Shown: one piece after another, positions 1 to 7,549 of the stretch
Layout of the letters: each line of letters begins with the position of its first letter
Numbering within the stretch: position 1 is the first letter of the stretch
Assembly: GCF_003568845.1 (NCBI RefSeq)
Contig: NZ_CP030126.1
Location: 596,501-660,500 of the forward strand
Reading direction: 5' to 3'
Source of the DNA: Indioceanicola profundi
GTDB lineage: Bacteria > Pseudomonadota > Alphaproteobacteria > Azospirillales > Azospirillaceae
Length of the DNA: 64,000 nt
Program-made: the position numbers and the translations under genes
Notes under the pieces: model-generated
The model's input: only the letters and a program-made list of their open reading frames with translations
Database searches by the model: none
Told to the model about the DNA's origin: nothing

Positions 1-327
1 CTCGTTGAAAATCTCGTAGCCAACCGTGCCGCCGCTGGGCAGCCCCTGGTCCGCCAACTGCATGCGCAACCTGCCGACCTGATCCGTCGGCACTTCGATC
101 CGCGTGCCGTCGGGACTGGCACGGTAGGGGATGTTCTGCGCCTCGAGTTGCTGGATGATCGCGCCGCCGTCGGCCGGGGCGAGGTCGTCGTAGAGCAGCC
201 CCATGCCCTGGCTGGAGAAAGTCGAGGCCATATAGAGCAGGCCGCCGACAATGACGACGGCAGCCACGCCGAACGCGGCGAGACGTGCCGTGCCGAGGTT
301 GCGCAGTGTCTGGAGGAACGAGTCCAC
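1..327 (-). CDS. fliF: Flagellar M-ring protein FliF, N-terminal part (runs off the left edge)
   Basis: FliF forms the MS ring of the flagellar basal body in the inner membrane and anchors the rotor and export gate. About 109 N-terminal residues are visible. There is one membrane segment at roughly residues 16-36, followed by the periplasmic ring-building motif typical of the YscJ/FliF N-terminus (LLYDDLAPADGGAII, then an IPYRASPDGT strand). I chose the GTG at 327 because GGGAG lies about nine bases upstream and there is no better in-frame start. The gene continues beyond the window, so the second membrane segment and the FliG-binding tail cannot be seen. Flagellar genes presumably follow to the left. 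Identification is from sequence character. Confidence 0.85.
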   Translation of the reverse strand, partial: MDSFLQTLRNLGTARLAAFGVAAVVIVGGLLYMASTFSSQGMGLLYDDLAPADGGAIIQQLEAQNIPYRASPDGTRIEVPTDQVGRLRMQLADQGLPSGGTVGYEIFNE

Positions 328-376
328 GAGGCGATGCTCCCGAATGGCGATGCCCGACCGCCGAGGAATCTACACG

Positions 377-386
377 GGGTTAACCC
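377..386. promoter_or_regulatory. Palindrome GGGTTAACCC upstream of fliF
   Basis: A perfect 10-bp palindrome sits about 50 bases upstream of the fliF start. Its TTAACC core matches the half-site recognised by the cell-cycle regulator CtrA, which controls class II flagellar genes in several alphaproteobacteria. Only one half-site is visible and there is no TTAA-N7-TTAA pair, so this is a weak suggestion. No sigma-54 promoter was found between fliF and this site. Confidence 0.2.
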
Positions 387-437
387 GTATTTCGAGGTAG
401 CATGCGACCATTCGATGAAACAAACATGACCAGGATA

Positions 438-450
438 GGCAAAATTTGCC
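438..450. promoter_or_regulatory. Inverted repeat GGCAAA-A-TTTGCC
   Basis: A 6-bp perfect inverted repeat around a central A lies in the AT-richer part of the gap upstream of fliF. It has the shape of a dimeric repressor site, but I recognise no specific regulator motif and there is no second copy in the window. Confidence 0.15.
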
Positions 451-1459
451 CATTTAGGGCTATGTGTGGCGGTGGAAGCACACAATCCGCGCTCAATGTC
501 GCAGGACGTGGTTGTGGGCCCGGGGCCGGCTGCGTGTCCGCTCTCCGCAGCCGTTGCAGCGCTCGGGCCATTGATGCGCGATGCTTCAGTCCTGAGCCTT
601 CGTTCTGTATCGCGCTATGACCTCCGAGGGCGATGTCCTTTCTGCTGTCCAGGGACATCGTCGAACGTTCGGTCGGGGGGATGGAAGGGGAACATGACGC
701 TGCCCGGCATGAACCCGGAGTCGCATTCGACCCAATCTGGCTCCCCCGATCCACTGAGCGTCACCGAAACGGCGCCGGTTCCACTATTAGGAAAAGGCGG
801 GCGGGGAATCTCTCGGGACAGAGGAGCATGCTACGCCTGCGCGCAAGGATCGAGCGGAGCGATCCCTTTGCATGAAACGAAGTTTTACTTTCGTCCGCTT
901 AATCGAAACGTCCTTATCTGCCATGTCCGGCGATCTGAAATTGTGCGTCAAAATCAGCCAGCAAGCGCAAAAAAGGCTAGGTCCGATCAGGTCGAGAAAA
1001 ATTCACACGCCGTTAAACCCTTACGAACAGTGGGATTTCCGGCGGAATAGCTGGAATCTCCCTCCGGCAGCTTAGACTCTTTCGTCCCTCCGCCGCCGCC
1101 GTTCGCATTCCGGCACAATTGACAGCGCAAAACGTGTCGGATATGCCACTGCCCTTGATGTGAGCGGCCCCGCGCCAAGCGGCATGAGAAGGCTAAAAAG
1201 AGGCTGAAAGCCCGACACATCGGAGTGTATGGTGTCTTCCTCGTGACGGTCCGCCGTCATTGGATGACGAGTGCGCCCGCGATAATCAAAAAATGCGGAG
1301 CGGCAGGGCGCCGATACACATGAACAGGGCAAAGCATATGGGACCTCGAAATGTCGATAGTGCGTACCTCGTTCGGTAAAGACGTTTGATCGGCTTCCTG
1401 CACAAATAATGTGCGGTTTGATGCCAAGCCAGGCATCCCCAAGGGCAGTTGGAGACTTC

Positions 1460-2242
1460 ATGACCCAGTCGAACCTCAAGCGGCGAGCGGCTGTCGCGGC
1501 CGTCACCGTGTTCATGCTTTCCGGGGCCGCCACCGTGCAGGCTCAGCAGATCGATCAGCTGCTCACCATTGAGAAGCAGGTCGCGCAGGCCGGAGCCCAG
1601 AGCCAGGCCACGATCGACAAGATCGCGGACGAGACTGACAGGCTGGTGGGCGAGTACCGGTCCGTCACGACCCAGATCGACAACATCAAGGTCTATAACG
1701 ACCAGCTCCAGGAGCTTGTTGCGGCCCAGGAGAAGGAAAAAGCTTCCCTCCAGGCGCAGATCGAGAATGTGAGCGGCGTTGAGCGCGAGATCGTTCCGCT
1801 GATGCAGCGCATGATCGGCACGCTCGAGCAGTTCGTGAAGCTGGATGTTCCGTTCCTGCAGCAGGAGCGCGTCGAGCGCGTCGCCACCCTCCGCGAGCTG
1901 ATGAGCCGCGCCGACGTCTCCACGGCCGAGAAGTACCGCCGTCTGATGGAGGCCTATCAGGTGGAGAACGAGTACGGCTGGACCCTTGAGGCCTATGCCG
2001 GCCCGTTGGAGACCGAAGGCCGGACCCGCCAGGTCGACTTCCTGCGCATCGGTCGCGTCGTTCTGGCCTACCAGACCCTCGACGGCGGCGAGCAGGGCAT
2101 GTGGGATCAGGAAGCCAAGCAGTGGGTCGTCCTGCCGGAATCCTACCGTAACCAGATCCGCCAGGCCATCGCTGTGGCCCGTCGCCAGGCAGCGCCCGAT
2201 CTGCTCGTTCTTCCCGTTTCGGCGCCGGAGTCCGCCCAATGA
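1460..2242 (+). CDS. DUF3450 family periplasmic coiled-coil protein
   Basis: This 260-aa secreted protein has a signal peptide (cleavage near AQA, residue about 28) followed by a long glutamine- and glutamate-rich helix (residues about 30-125) predicted to form a coiled coil. The C-terminal globular part contains FLRIGRVVLAYQTLD and WDQEAKQWVVLP. This pattern is typical of DUF3450 proteins, encoded as the first gene of TonB2/TtpC-type ExbB-ExbD-TonB operons. Its molecular role is unknown; a periplasmic partner of the long ExbB protein is a reasonable guess. The ATG at 1460 has GGAG six bases upstream. It overlaps the next gene by an ATGA junction, so the two are translationally coupled. Confidence 0.8.
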   Translation: MTQSNLKRRAAVAAVTVFMLSGAATVQAQQIDQLLTIEKQVAQAGAQSQATIDKIADETDRLVGEYRSVTTQIDNIKVYNDQLQELVAAQEKEKASLQAQIENVSGVEREIVPLMQRMIGTLEQFVKLDVPFLQQERVERVATLRELMSRADVSTAEKYRRLMEAYQVENEYGWTLEAYAGPLETEGRTRQVDFLRIGRVVLAYQTLDGGEQGMWDQEAKQWVVLPESYRNQIRQAIAVARRQAAPDLLVLPVSAPESAQ

Positions 2243-3624
2243 TCCGCTTCAGCACCAAAGTTCGCAGCCTGCTGATGGCAGGCGCGGTCGCCACCCTTTT
2301 CGCCGGCGTTCCGGCGGTCGCCCAGAACGCCCCGCAGACGCTCGACCAGCTTCTGCAGCAGGTGCGCCGGGGCAGCCAGGAAGCCGCGGAGCGGAACAAG
2401 CAGCGCGAGGCCGAGTTCCGCGCCGCCCGCGACCAGCAGCAGGCTATTCTGGCCAAGGCAAAGGCGCAGCTTGAGGCTGAGCTTGGCCGCTCCCAGCAGC
2501 TCGAAGCGACCTTCGCCGACGGTGAAATCCGCCTCGGTGAGCTCACCGGTCAGCTGCAGGAGCGCATGGGCACCCTGGGCGAGCTGTTCGGCGTCGTCCG
2601 TCAGGTCGCTGGCGATACCCGCGGCGTCATCCAGGAGTCCCTGATCTCCGGCCAGCTTCCGGGCCGCGCCGAGCCGCTTGACGCCCTCGCCAAGAGCAAG
2701 GAGCTGCCGAGCATCCAGCAGCTTCAGGATCTCTGGTTCCTGCTGCAGCAGGAAATGACCGAGACCGGCAAGGTCGTGAAGTTCCCGGGCACCTACGTGA
2801 CCACCGATGGCGAGCAGGTCCAGGCCGATCTGGTCCGCGTCGGTCCGTTCGTCGCCTTCACCGACGGCAAGTATCTCCGCTACGAGTCCGGCCAGGGCAT
2901 TTTTGTCGAGCTGGCCCGCCAGCCGAGCGACCGTCTGGCTGCGATGACCTCGACCTTCATGGGCACCCAGAGCGGCTACGCAGATGTCGGCATCGACCCG
3001 TCGCGCGGTCAGCTCCTCTCGCTGCTGATCCAGGAGCCCACCTTCCTGGAGCGCGTCGACCAGGGCGGTATCGTCGGTTACGTCATCCTGGCCATCGGCG
3101 CCATCGGCGTGCTGCTGGCGCTTGAGCGGATCATCACCCTGACCATCACCTCGGCCAAGGTCCGCGGTCAGATGAAGAGCCGGGAAATCCGCAAGAACAA
3201 CCCGCTGGGCCGCGTTCTGGCCGTGTATGAGGAGAACCGTACCGCCGACGTGGAGACGCTGGAGCTGAAGCTGGACGAGGCGATCCTCAAGGAGATCCCG
3301 CGTCTGGAGCGTGGCATCAGCACCATCAAGGTGTTCGCCGCCATTGCCCCGCTGCTGGGCCTGCTCGGCACCGTGACGGGTATGATCCTGACTTTCCAGG
3401 CCATCACCCTGTTCGGCACCGGTGACCCGAAGCTGATGGCCGGCGGTATCTCCCAGGCGCTCGTGACCACCGTTCAGGGTCTGGTCGTCGCCATCCCGAT
3501 GGTGCTGCTCTACAGCATCTGCAATGGCCGTGCGAAGTCGGTGATCGAGGTTCTCGAGGAGCAGAGCGCCGGGCTGATCGCACAGCGTGCCGACGAGGAG
3601 CATATCCGTGACAGAGCTGCTTGA
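2239..3624 (+). CDS. Long MotA/TolQ/ExbB proton-channel protein (TtpC-like)
   Basis: This 461-aa protein is much longer than classical ExbB (about 240 aa). It has a signal peptide (to about residue 28, AVAQ) and a glutamine-rich periplasmic coiled-coil and globular region of about 245 residues. A normal MotA/TolQ/ExbB core follows, with membrane segments near 278-298, 365-388 (APLLGLLGTVTGMI) and 407-430 (ALVTTVQGLVVAIP). This layout matches TtpC of Vibrio TonB2 systems, where the extra ExbB-like protein is needed together with ExbB2, ExbD2 and TonB2. It probably helps couple the proton motive force to TonB. Its end overlaps the start of the following short ExbB gene. Confidence 0.85.
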   Translation: MIRFSTKVRSLLMAGAVATLFAGVPAVAQNAPQTLDQLLQQVRRGSQEAAERNKQREAEFRAARDQQQAILAKAKAQLEAELGRSQQLEATFADGEIRLGELTGQLQERMGTLGELFGVVRQVAGDTRGVIQESLISGQLPGRAEPLDALAKSKELPSIQQLQDLWFLLQQEMTETGKVVKFPGTYVTTDGEQVQADLVRVGPFVAFTDGKYLRYESGQGIFVELARQPSDRLAAMTSTFMGTQSGYADVGIDPSRGQLLSLLIQEPTFLERVDQGGIVGYVILAIGAIGVLLALERIITLTITSAKVRGQMKSREIRKNNPLGRVLAVYEENRTADVETLELKLDEAILKEIPRLERGISTIKVFAAIAPLLGLLGTVTGMILTFQAITLFGTGDPKLMAGGISQALVTTVQGLVVAIPMVLLYSICNGRAKSVIEVLEEQSAGLIAQRADEEHIRDRAA

Positions 3625-4132
3625 GGCATACAGGGCTATCCAGACGTTCCTCGGCCAGGGCGGCTGGGTCTTGAACTGGATCCTGATCCTGACCTTTGCC
3701 CTCTGGGTTCTGATTGCTGAGCGTGCCGCGTACTACCTCTTCTCCCACCGGAAGGTGTTCAACGACGCGGTGGCGAAGTGGGAAGCGCGCCCGGACAAGC
3801 GGTCCTGGCACGCCGCCCAGTACCGGACGATGCTGATTTCGCAAGCGAAGCAGCACATCGAGGCGAACGTCGCGCTGATCAAGACGCTGGTCGCCATGGC
3901 CCCGCTGTTCGGGCTTCTCGGCACCGTCACCGGCATGGTGGCCGTGTTCGAGGTCATGAAAGTGCTTGGCACGGGTAATGCCCGTGCCATGGCTTCTGGC
4001 GTCTCCCAGGCAACCATCCCGACGATGGCCGGGATGGTGGTCGCGATCTCCGGCCTGTATTTCAGCTTCGCGCTGAAGCGCAAGGCCGACCGTGAGGTCG
4101 AGCGTCTCTCCGACACCCTGGTTCAGGAGTAA
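3608..4132 (+). CDS. MotA/TolQ/ExbB proton-channel protein (short ExbB2)
   Basis: This 174-aa inner-membrane protein has three membrane segments (about 21-41, 94-115 and 135-155). It carries the family signature APLFGLLGTVTGMV and the ATIPTMAGMVVAI helix. It should form the pentameric stator channel with the downstream ExbD. The frame could open at 3587, but the GTG at 3608 has GAGGAG seven bases upstream and matches ExbB2 lengths, so I prefer it. It overlaps the 3' end of the long ExbB gene by 17 bases and is followed five bases later by exbD. Confidence 0.88.
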   Translation: MTELLEAYRAIQTFLGQGGWVLNWILILTFALWVLIAERAAYYLFSHRKVFNDAVAKWEARPDKRSWHAAQYRTMLISQAKQHIEANVALIKTLVAMAPLFGLLGTVTGMVAVFEVMKVLGTGNARAMASGVSQATIPTMAGMVVAISGLYFSFALKRKADREVERLSDTLVQE

Positions 4133-4137
4133 GTAGC

Positions 4138-4539
4138 ATGCGAGCAAAGCGCCACGGGACGGCGGAAGAGACCGAGATCGATCTGACACCGATGCTCGAC
4201 GTCGTCTTCATCATGCTGATCTTCTTCATCGTGACGGCGTCGTTTATCAAGGAGTCGGGCATCGACGTTTCGCGTCCGGACGCGGTTACCGCCGTCGTCC
4301 AGGAACGCGCCAACATCGTCGTTGCTGTCACTGAGACCGGACAGATCTGGATCAACCGCCGCGAGGTTGACCGCCGGGCCGTCCGTGCCAACATCGAACG
4401 TCTCCATGCGGAGAATCCGCAAGGCGCGGTGGTCATCACCGCCGACGAGAAGGCCGATGTCGGTATCTTGGTCGAGGTCATGGACCAAGCTCGTCAGGCC
4501 GGCGTGTTCAACGTCTCGATCGCCGCGGACGAGTCCTGA
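4138..4539 (+). CDS. exbD: ExbD/TolR family biopolymer transport protein
   Basis: This 133-aa protein has a short cytoplasmic N-terminus, one membrane helix (about 18-40) and a periplasmic domain. The helix begins with the hallmark DLTPMLDVVFIML. Asp21 within it corresponds to the proton-carrying aspartate of ExbD/TolR. The periplasmic part (VVITADEKADVGILVEVMDQAR) is the conserved TolR/ExbD fold. It works with the adjacent ExbB proteins to energise TonB. The gene is tightly packed between the short exbB and tonB. Confidence 0.92.
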   Translation: MRAKRHGTAEETEIDLTPMLDVVFIMLIFFIVTASFIKESGIDVSRPDAVTAVVQERANIVVAVTETGQIWINRREVDRRAVRANIERLHAENPQGAVVITADEKADVGILVEVMDQARQAGVFNVSIAADES

Positions 4540-4560
4540 GCCGCGGAAGGAGGTAAAGCC

Positions 4561-5175
4561 ATGATCGGACGCTATCTCAGCGCCTTGGCTTTCGCTGCCG
4601 TTGTCACCTTCGGTCTCTTCTGGCTGATGCAGTACCTCATCATCGGCCAGAAGATGTCCCTGGATGAGAGCGACCGTGTCCGCCTGATCGACTTCGTTCG
4701 GTTGCAGCGCGATACGCAGACGGAAACCAAGGACCGCAAGCCGCCAGACCGGCCGCCGCCGCCGGAGGCTCCGCCCGAGCCGCCGAAGATGACGGCCGAT
4801 CCCACCGCGGCGCCGACCGCCAACACTGTCGGCATCGATGCCGCCGGGCTGGATGCGGGCATGGATCTGGCTGGTCCGGGCGCGCTCGGCCCGCCGGCGG
4901 ACGCGGAAGCCATTCCGCTGTTCCGTATGAACCCGCAGTATCCCGACCGGGCGGCCAGCCGCGGCATCGAGGGTTACGTGATCATGGAGTTCACGATCAC
5001 GGAAACCGGTGCTGTGACGAACATCCAGGTTGTCGAGGCGAGCCCGCCGGGCATCTTCGACCGCGCCGCCATCCGCGCGATGGAGCGTTGGAAGTACAAG
5101 CCGAAGATCGTCGACGGCAAGCCGGTGCCGCGCCACGGCGTGCGTAACCAGCTGACCTTCAAGCTCGGCGAATAG
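4561..5175 (+). CDS. tonB: TonB family energy transducer
   Basis: This 204-aa protein has an N-terminal membrane anchor (about 5-27) and a proline-rich spacer (about 60-80, PPDRPPPPEAPPEPP). The C-terminal TonB domain (about 118-204) contains NPQYPDRAASRGIEGYV, AIRAMERWKYKPKI and a final NQLTFKLGE. It should span the periplasm and deliver energy from ExbB/ExbD to outer-membrane TonB-dependent receptors. It is short, like TonB2 proteins. A strong GGAGG site precedes the ATG. No receptor gene lies in this operon, so the substrate cannot be told from context. Confidence 0.92.
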   Translation: MIGRYLSALAFAAVVTFGLFWLMQYLIIGQKMSLDESDRVRLIDFVRLQRDTQTETKDRKPPDRPPPPEAPPEPPKMTADPTAAPTANTVGIDAAGLDAGMDLAGPGALGPPADAEAIPLFRMNPQYPDRAASRGIEGYVIMEFTITETGAVTNIQVVEASPPGIFDRAAIRAMERWKYKPKIVDGKPVPRHGVRNQLTFKLGE

Positions 5176-5194
5176 TGCGGGAGGTATCAGACAC

Positions 5195-6514
5195 ATGACC
5201 GACCAGAACTACGCGCCGCGGTCCTCCCGCCGGAATGCCCGTTGGCTGCTGGCAGCGCTCCTAGCGCTACCGGTGGTCGGCGCCGGCGTCTCCGGCACCG
5301 CCTTCGCCCAGCAGCAGGGCGGGGAGGAGAAGAAGCAGGAGACGACGCAGGGGCAGGTGCTGACCGAGCGGACCTTCAAGCAGCTCACCGAGGCCAACAA
5401 GGCCATCGAGGAGAGCCGCTTCAAGGACGCCGCCCCGATCCTGGACCGGCTGATCGCGGATGATCGTCTCACCCCGTACGAAAAGGCGATCGCGTTCCAG
5501 ACGCGCGCCCACCTCTATACGGAGATGGACGATTACCGTGGCGCCGCAGCCATGTTCGAAAAGGCCCTGGCCCTGAACATCCTGCCGCCGGACCAGCAGA
5601 TGACCCTGATCTACAATCTGGGTCAGATCTATGCCGGGACGGAGCAGTATCAGAAGGCCGTCGACAAGTTCAAACTGTGGTTCTCGCAGGCGCAGAACCC
5701 GCAGGCGAGCGCCTATCTGCCCTACGCGAACTCTCTGTTCCGCCTGGACCGCCCGAAGGAAGCCATCCCGCTGGTCGAGAAGGCAATCCAGATTTCGGAC
5801 GATCCGAAGCGTGAATGGTACGACTTCCTGGCCGGCCTGTATTACGAGACCAAGCAGATCGACAAGGTCGGCGAGGTTCTTGAGCTGCTGATCTCCAAGT
5901 ATCCATCCGAAAAGCGCTATTACAATCAGCTCGCGGGCGTTTATTCCGAGCTGAAGCGTGAAAGGGACATGCTTGCGATCATGGAACTGGCCCATAAGGC
6001 CGGGCACCTGGAGAAGAGCACCGAGTTCGTTCAGCTCGCCCAACTCTGGATGTACTTCGAGAACCCCTACCGCGCTGCCGCCCTCCTGGACGACAAGCTG
6101 AAGAAGGGGCAGGTCGACAGCACGAAGGAGAACTGGGAGCTTCTGGCGAACGCCTGGATCGCGTCGCGCGAAATCCCGAAATCCATCGATCCGCTGGCCC
6201 GCGCGGCCGAGCTGGACTCGAAGGGTGAAGGCTTTGTGCGGCTGGCCCAGGCTTATCTGGAGCGCGAGGACTGGAACAAGGCCCATGACGCTCTGCAGAA
6301 GGCCATCAACAAAGGCGGGCTGGAAAAGCGCGGACAGGTCTTCATGCTTGAAGGCGTGGCCCTGTTCAACCTGGACCGGATCGAGGACAGCCGCCGTGCC
6401 TTCCTGAAGGCCGCCGAGTCCAAGGAGCAACAGCGCGTTGCCAGCCAGTGGGTCCGCCACATCGACAAGATGCTGGAGGAAAAGGCCGCTCGTCAGGCCG
6501 CTGCCGTCCAGTAA
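5195..6514 (+). CDS. Secreted tetratricopeptide-repeat protein of the TonB2-like operon
   Basis: This 439-aa protein has a long signal peptide (hydrophobic core near residues 16-36, cleavage near AFAQ). The rest is mostly TPR-type helical hairpins, for example YEKAIAFQTRAHLYTEMDDY, MTLIYNLGQIYAGTEQYQ and GQVFMLEGVALFNLDR. TPR proteins are common last members of DUF3450-ExbB-ExbB-ExbD-TonB operons. A periplasmic scaffold for TonB or a receptor is inferred, not shown. GGAGG lies about ten bases before the ATG. The gene is followed by the operon terminator. Confidence 0.85.
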   Translation: MTDQNYAPRSSRRNARWLLAALLALPVVGAGVSGTAFAQQQGGEEKKQETTQGQVLTERTFKQLTEANKAIEESRFKDAAPILDRLIADDRLTPYEKAIAFQTRAHLYTEMDDYRGAAAMFEKALALNILPPDQQMTLIYNLGQIYAGTEQYQKAVDKFKLWFSQAQNPQASAYLPYANSLFRLDRPKEAIPLVEKAIQISDDPKREWYDFLAGLYYETKQIDKVGEVLELLISKYPSEKRYYNQLAGVYSELKRERDMLAIMELAHKAGHLEKSTEFVQLAQLWMYFENPYRAAALLDDKLKKGQVDSTKENWELLANAWIASREIPKSIDPLARAAELDSKGEGFVRLAQAYLEREDWNKAHDALQKAINKGGLEKRGQVFMLEGVALFNLDRIEDSRRAFLKAAESKEQQRVASQWVRHIDKMLEEKAARQAAAVQ

Positions 6515-6537
6515 TCTCCACGGTCACCAGACCGTAC

Positions 6538-6574
6538 AACGCCGGGTCCCTTCGGGGCCCGGCGTTTTCTTTTT
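6538..6574 (+). terminator. Rho-independent terminator of the TonB2-like operon
   Basis: A 13-bp stem (AACGCCGGGTCCC, loop TTC, GGGGCCCGGCGTT, with one U-G pair) runs directly into TTTTCTTTTT. It begins 24 bases after the TPR gene stop, as expected for the end of the six-gene transcript. Confidence 0.9.
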
Positions 6575-6712
6575 CGGGACAAGCACCGCCTGCTTGGAGA
6601 CAAGGCTGGGACACGGCGGCATCCGCCCTTGTTTGGCCGGATTCCGATGCATAGGCTAGGGAATATGGCTCCAGCACGGAGCCACTGCGCGCCCCGCCGG
6701 AGTATTCCCATC

Positions 6713-7525
6713 ATGTGCCGTTGGCTGGCCTATGGCGGCGATCCGATCGCCATGGATACGCTCCTGTTCAAGCCCTGCAATTCCCTGATCCGGCAGTCCC
6801 TGTCGGCACAGCGCAGCATCGCCCCCACGAACGGGGACGGCTTCGGCCTTGGCTGGTACGGTCATCTGGAGCGGCCAGGCCTCTATCGGGACACGATGCC
6901 CGCCTGGAATGACGCCAACCTGCGCTCATTGGCGGAGCAGATCCATTCACCGCTTTTCTTCGCCCATGTCCGCGCCTCCACCGGGCCGGCGACGGCCCGG
7001 CTGAACTGCCATCCGTTCCGCTATGGCCGTTGGCTGTTCATGCACAATGGCCAGATCGGCGGCTGGACCGACGTGCGCCAGGGGGTGGAGCGCAGCATCG
7101 ACAAGCTGCTCTACAAGCACCGGGAAGGCTCGACGGACAGCGAGGCGCTGTTCTACCTGCTGGTCGGAAATGGCGTGGAGGAAGATCCCGCCGGCGCGTT
7201 CCGGCGGACCATTTCCCAGATCACCGACCTGATGGCGGGGGAGGGCGTGACGGAGCCCTTCCGTATGGCGGCAGCCCTGACCGACGGCCGGCGCATCTTC
7301 TCCGTCCGCTGGTCCAGCGACGGCAGGTCGCCCAGCCTGTTCTGGGCTGCTGGCGGTCGGGTCGGCTGCACCGAAAACAGCATCCAGTTCGGGCCGGGCC
7401 GGGGCAGCGTCCTCGTGCTCTCCGAACCGCTGGACAGCGACAACAGCCACTGGACCGAGGTGCCGGAAGGAAGTTTCCTCACCGCCCAGAGCGGAGAGGT
7501 CACGGTCGAGCCGTTCGGACCCTGA
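6713..7525 (+). CDS. Class II glutamine amidotransferase (YafJ/EgtC-like)
   Basis: This 270-aa protein starts MCRWLAYGG, so removal of Met1 leaves Cys2 as the N-terminal nucleophile of a class II glutaminase. Other conserved parts are NGDGFGLGWYG, FFAHVRASTG, NCHPFRYGRWLFMHNGQIGG and STDSEALFYLL. The frame stays open upstream, but only the ATG at 6713 places Cys at position 2. The acceptor of the released ammonia is unknown. YafJ-type and EgtC (ergothioneine) proteins share this fold and no ergothioneine genes are nearby. It faces rnd convergently across a short hairpin. Confidence 0.85.
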   Translation: MCRWLAYGGDPIAMDTLLFKPCNSLIRQSLSAQRSIAPTNGDGFGLGWYGHLERPGLYRDTMPAWNDANLRSLAEQIHSPLFFAHVRASTGPATARLNCHPFRYGRWLFMHNGQIGGWTDVRQGVERSIDKLLYKHREGSTDSEALFYLLVGNGVEEDPAGAFRRTISQITDLMAGEGVTEPFRMAAALTDGRRIFSVRWSSDGRSPSLFWAAGGRVGCTENSIQFGPGRGSVLVLSEPLDSDNSHWTEVPEGSFLTAQSGEVTVEPFGP

Positions 7526-7526
7526 A

Positions 7527-7549
7527 TTGCCGGGCGTTCAGCCCGGCAA
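7527..7549. terminator. Hairpin between convergent amidotransferase and rnd genes
   Basis: A perfect 9-bp stem (TTGCCGGGC, loop GTTCA, GCCCGGCAA) begins two bases after the amidotransferase stop and covers the last codons of rnd. There is no good T tract on either strand, so it may act as a weak bidirectional terminator or mRNA end stabiliser. Confidence 0.4.

Larger units (their letters stand above)
328..1459. other. 1.1-kb stretch without a convincing gene
   Basis: This gap separates fliF (minus) from the TonB2-like operon (plus). Several open frames of 60-190 codons cross it on both strands, but none has a good ribosome site, a recognisable motif or normal coding character, so none is called. 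The left 150 bases are AT-richer than the surroundings and hold two short palindromes (listed separately). Other inverted repeats are TGACGG-TCCG-CCGTCA near 1243 and GCACA-AATAA-TGTGC at 1400-1414; the latter lies just upstream of the operon and could be an operator. No RNA gene was recognised. Confidence 0.5.

Noticed and set aside
466-1050. Open frame of 194 codons in the gap upstream of the TonB2-like operon
   Set aside because: Mixed, low-quality sequence with no motif, no ribosome site and several overlapping alternatives on both strands.
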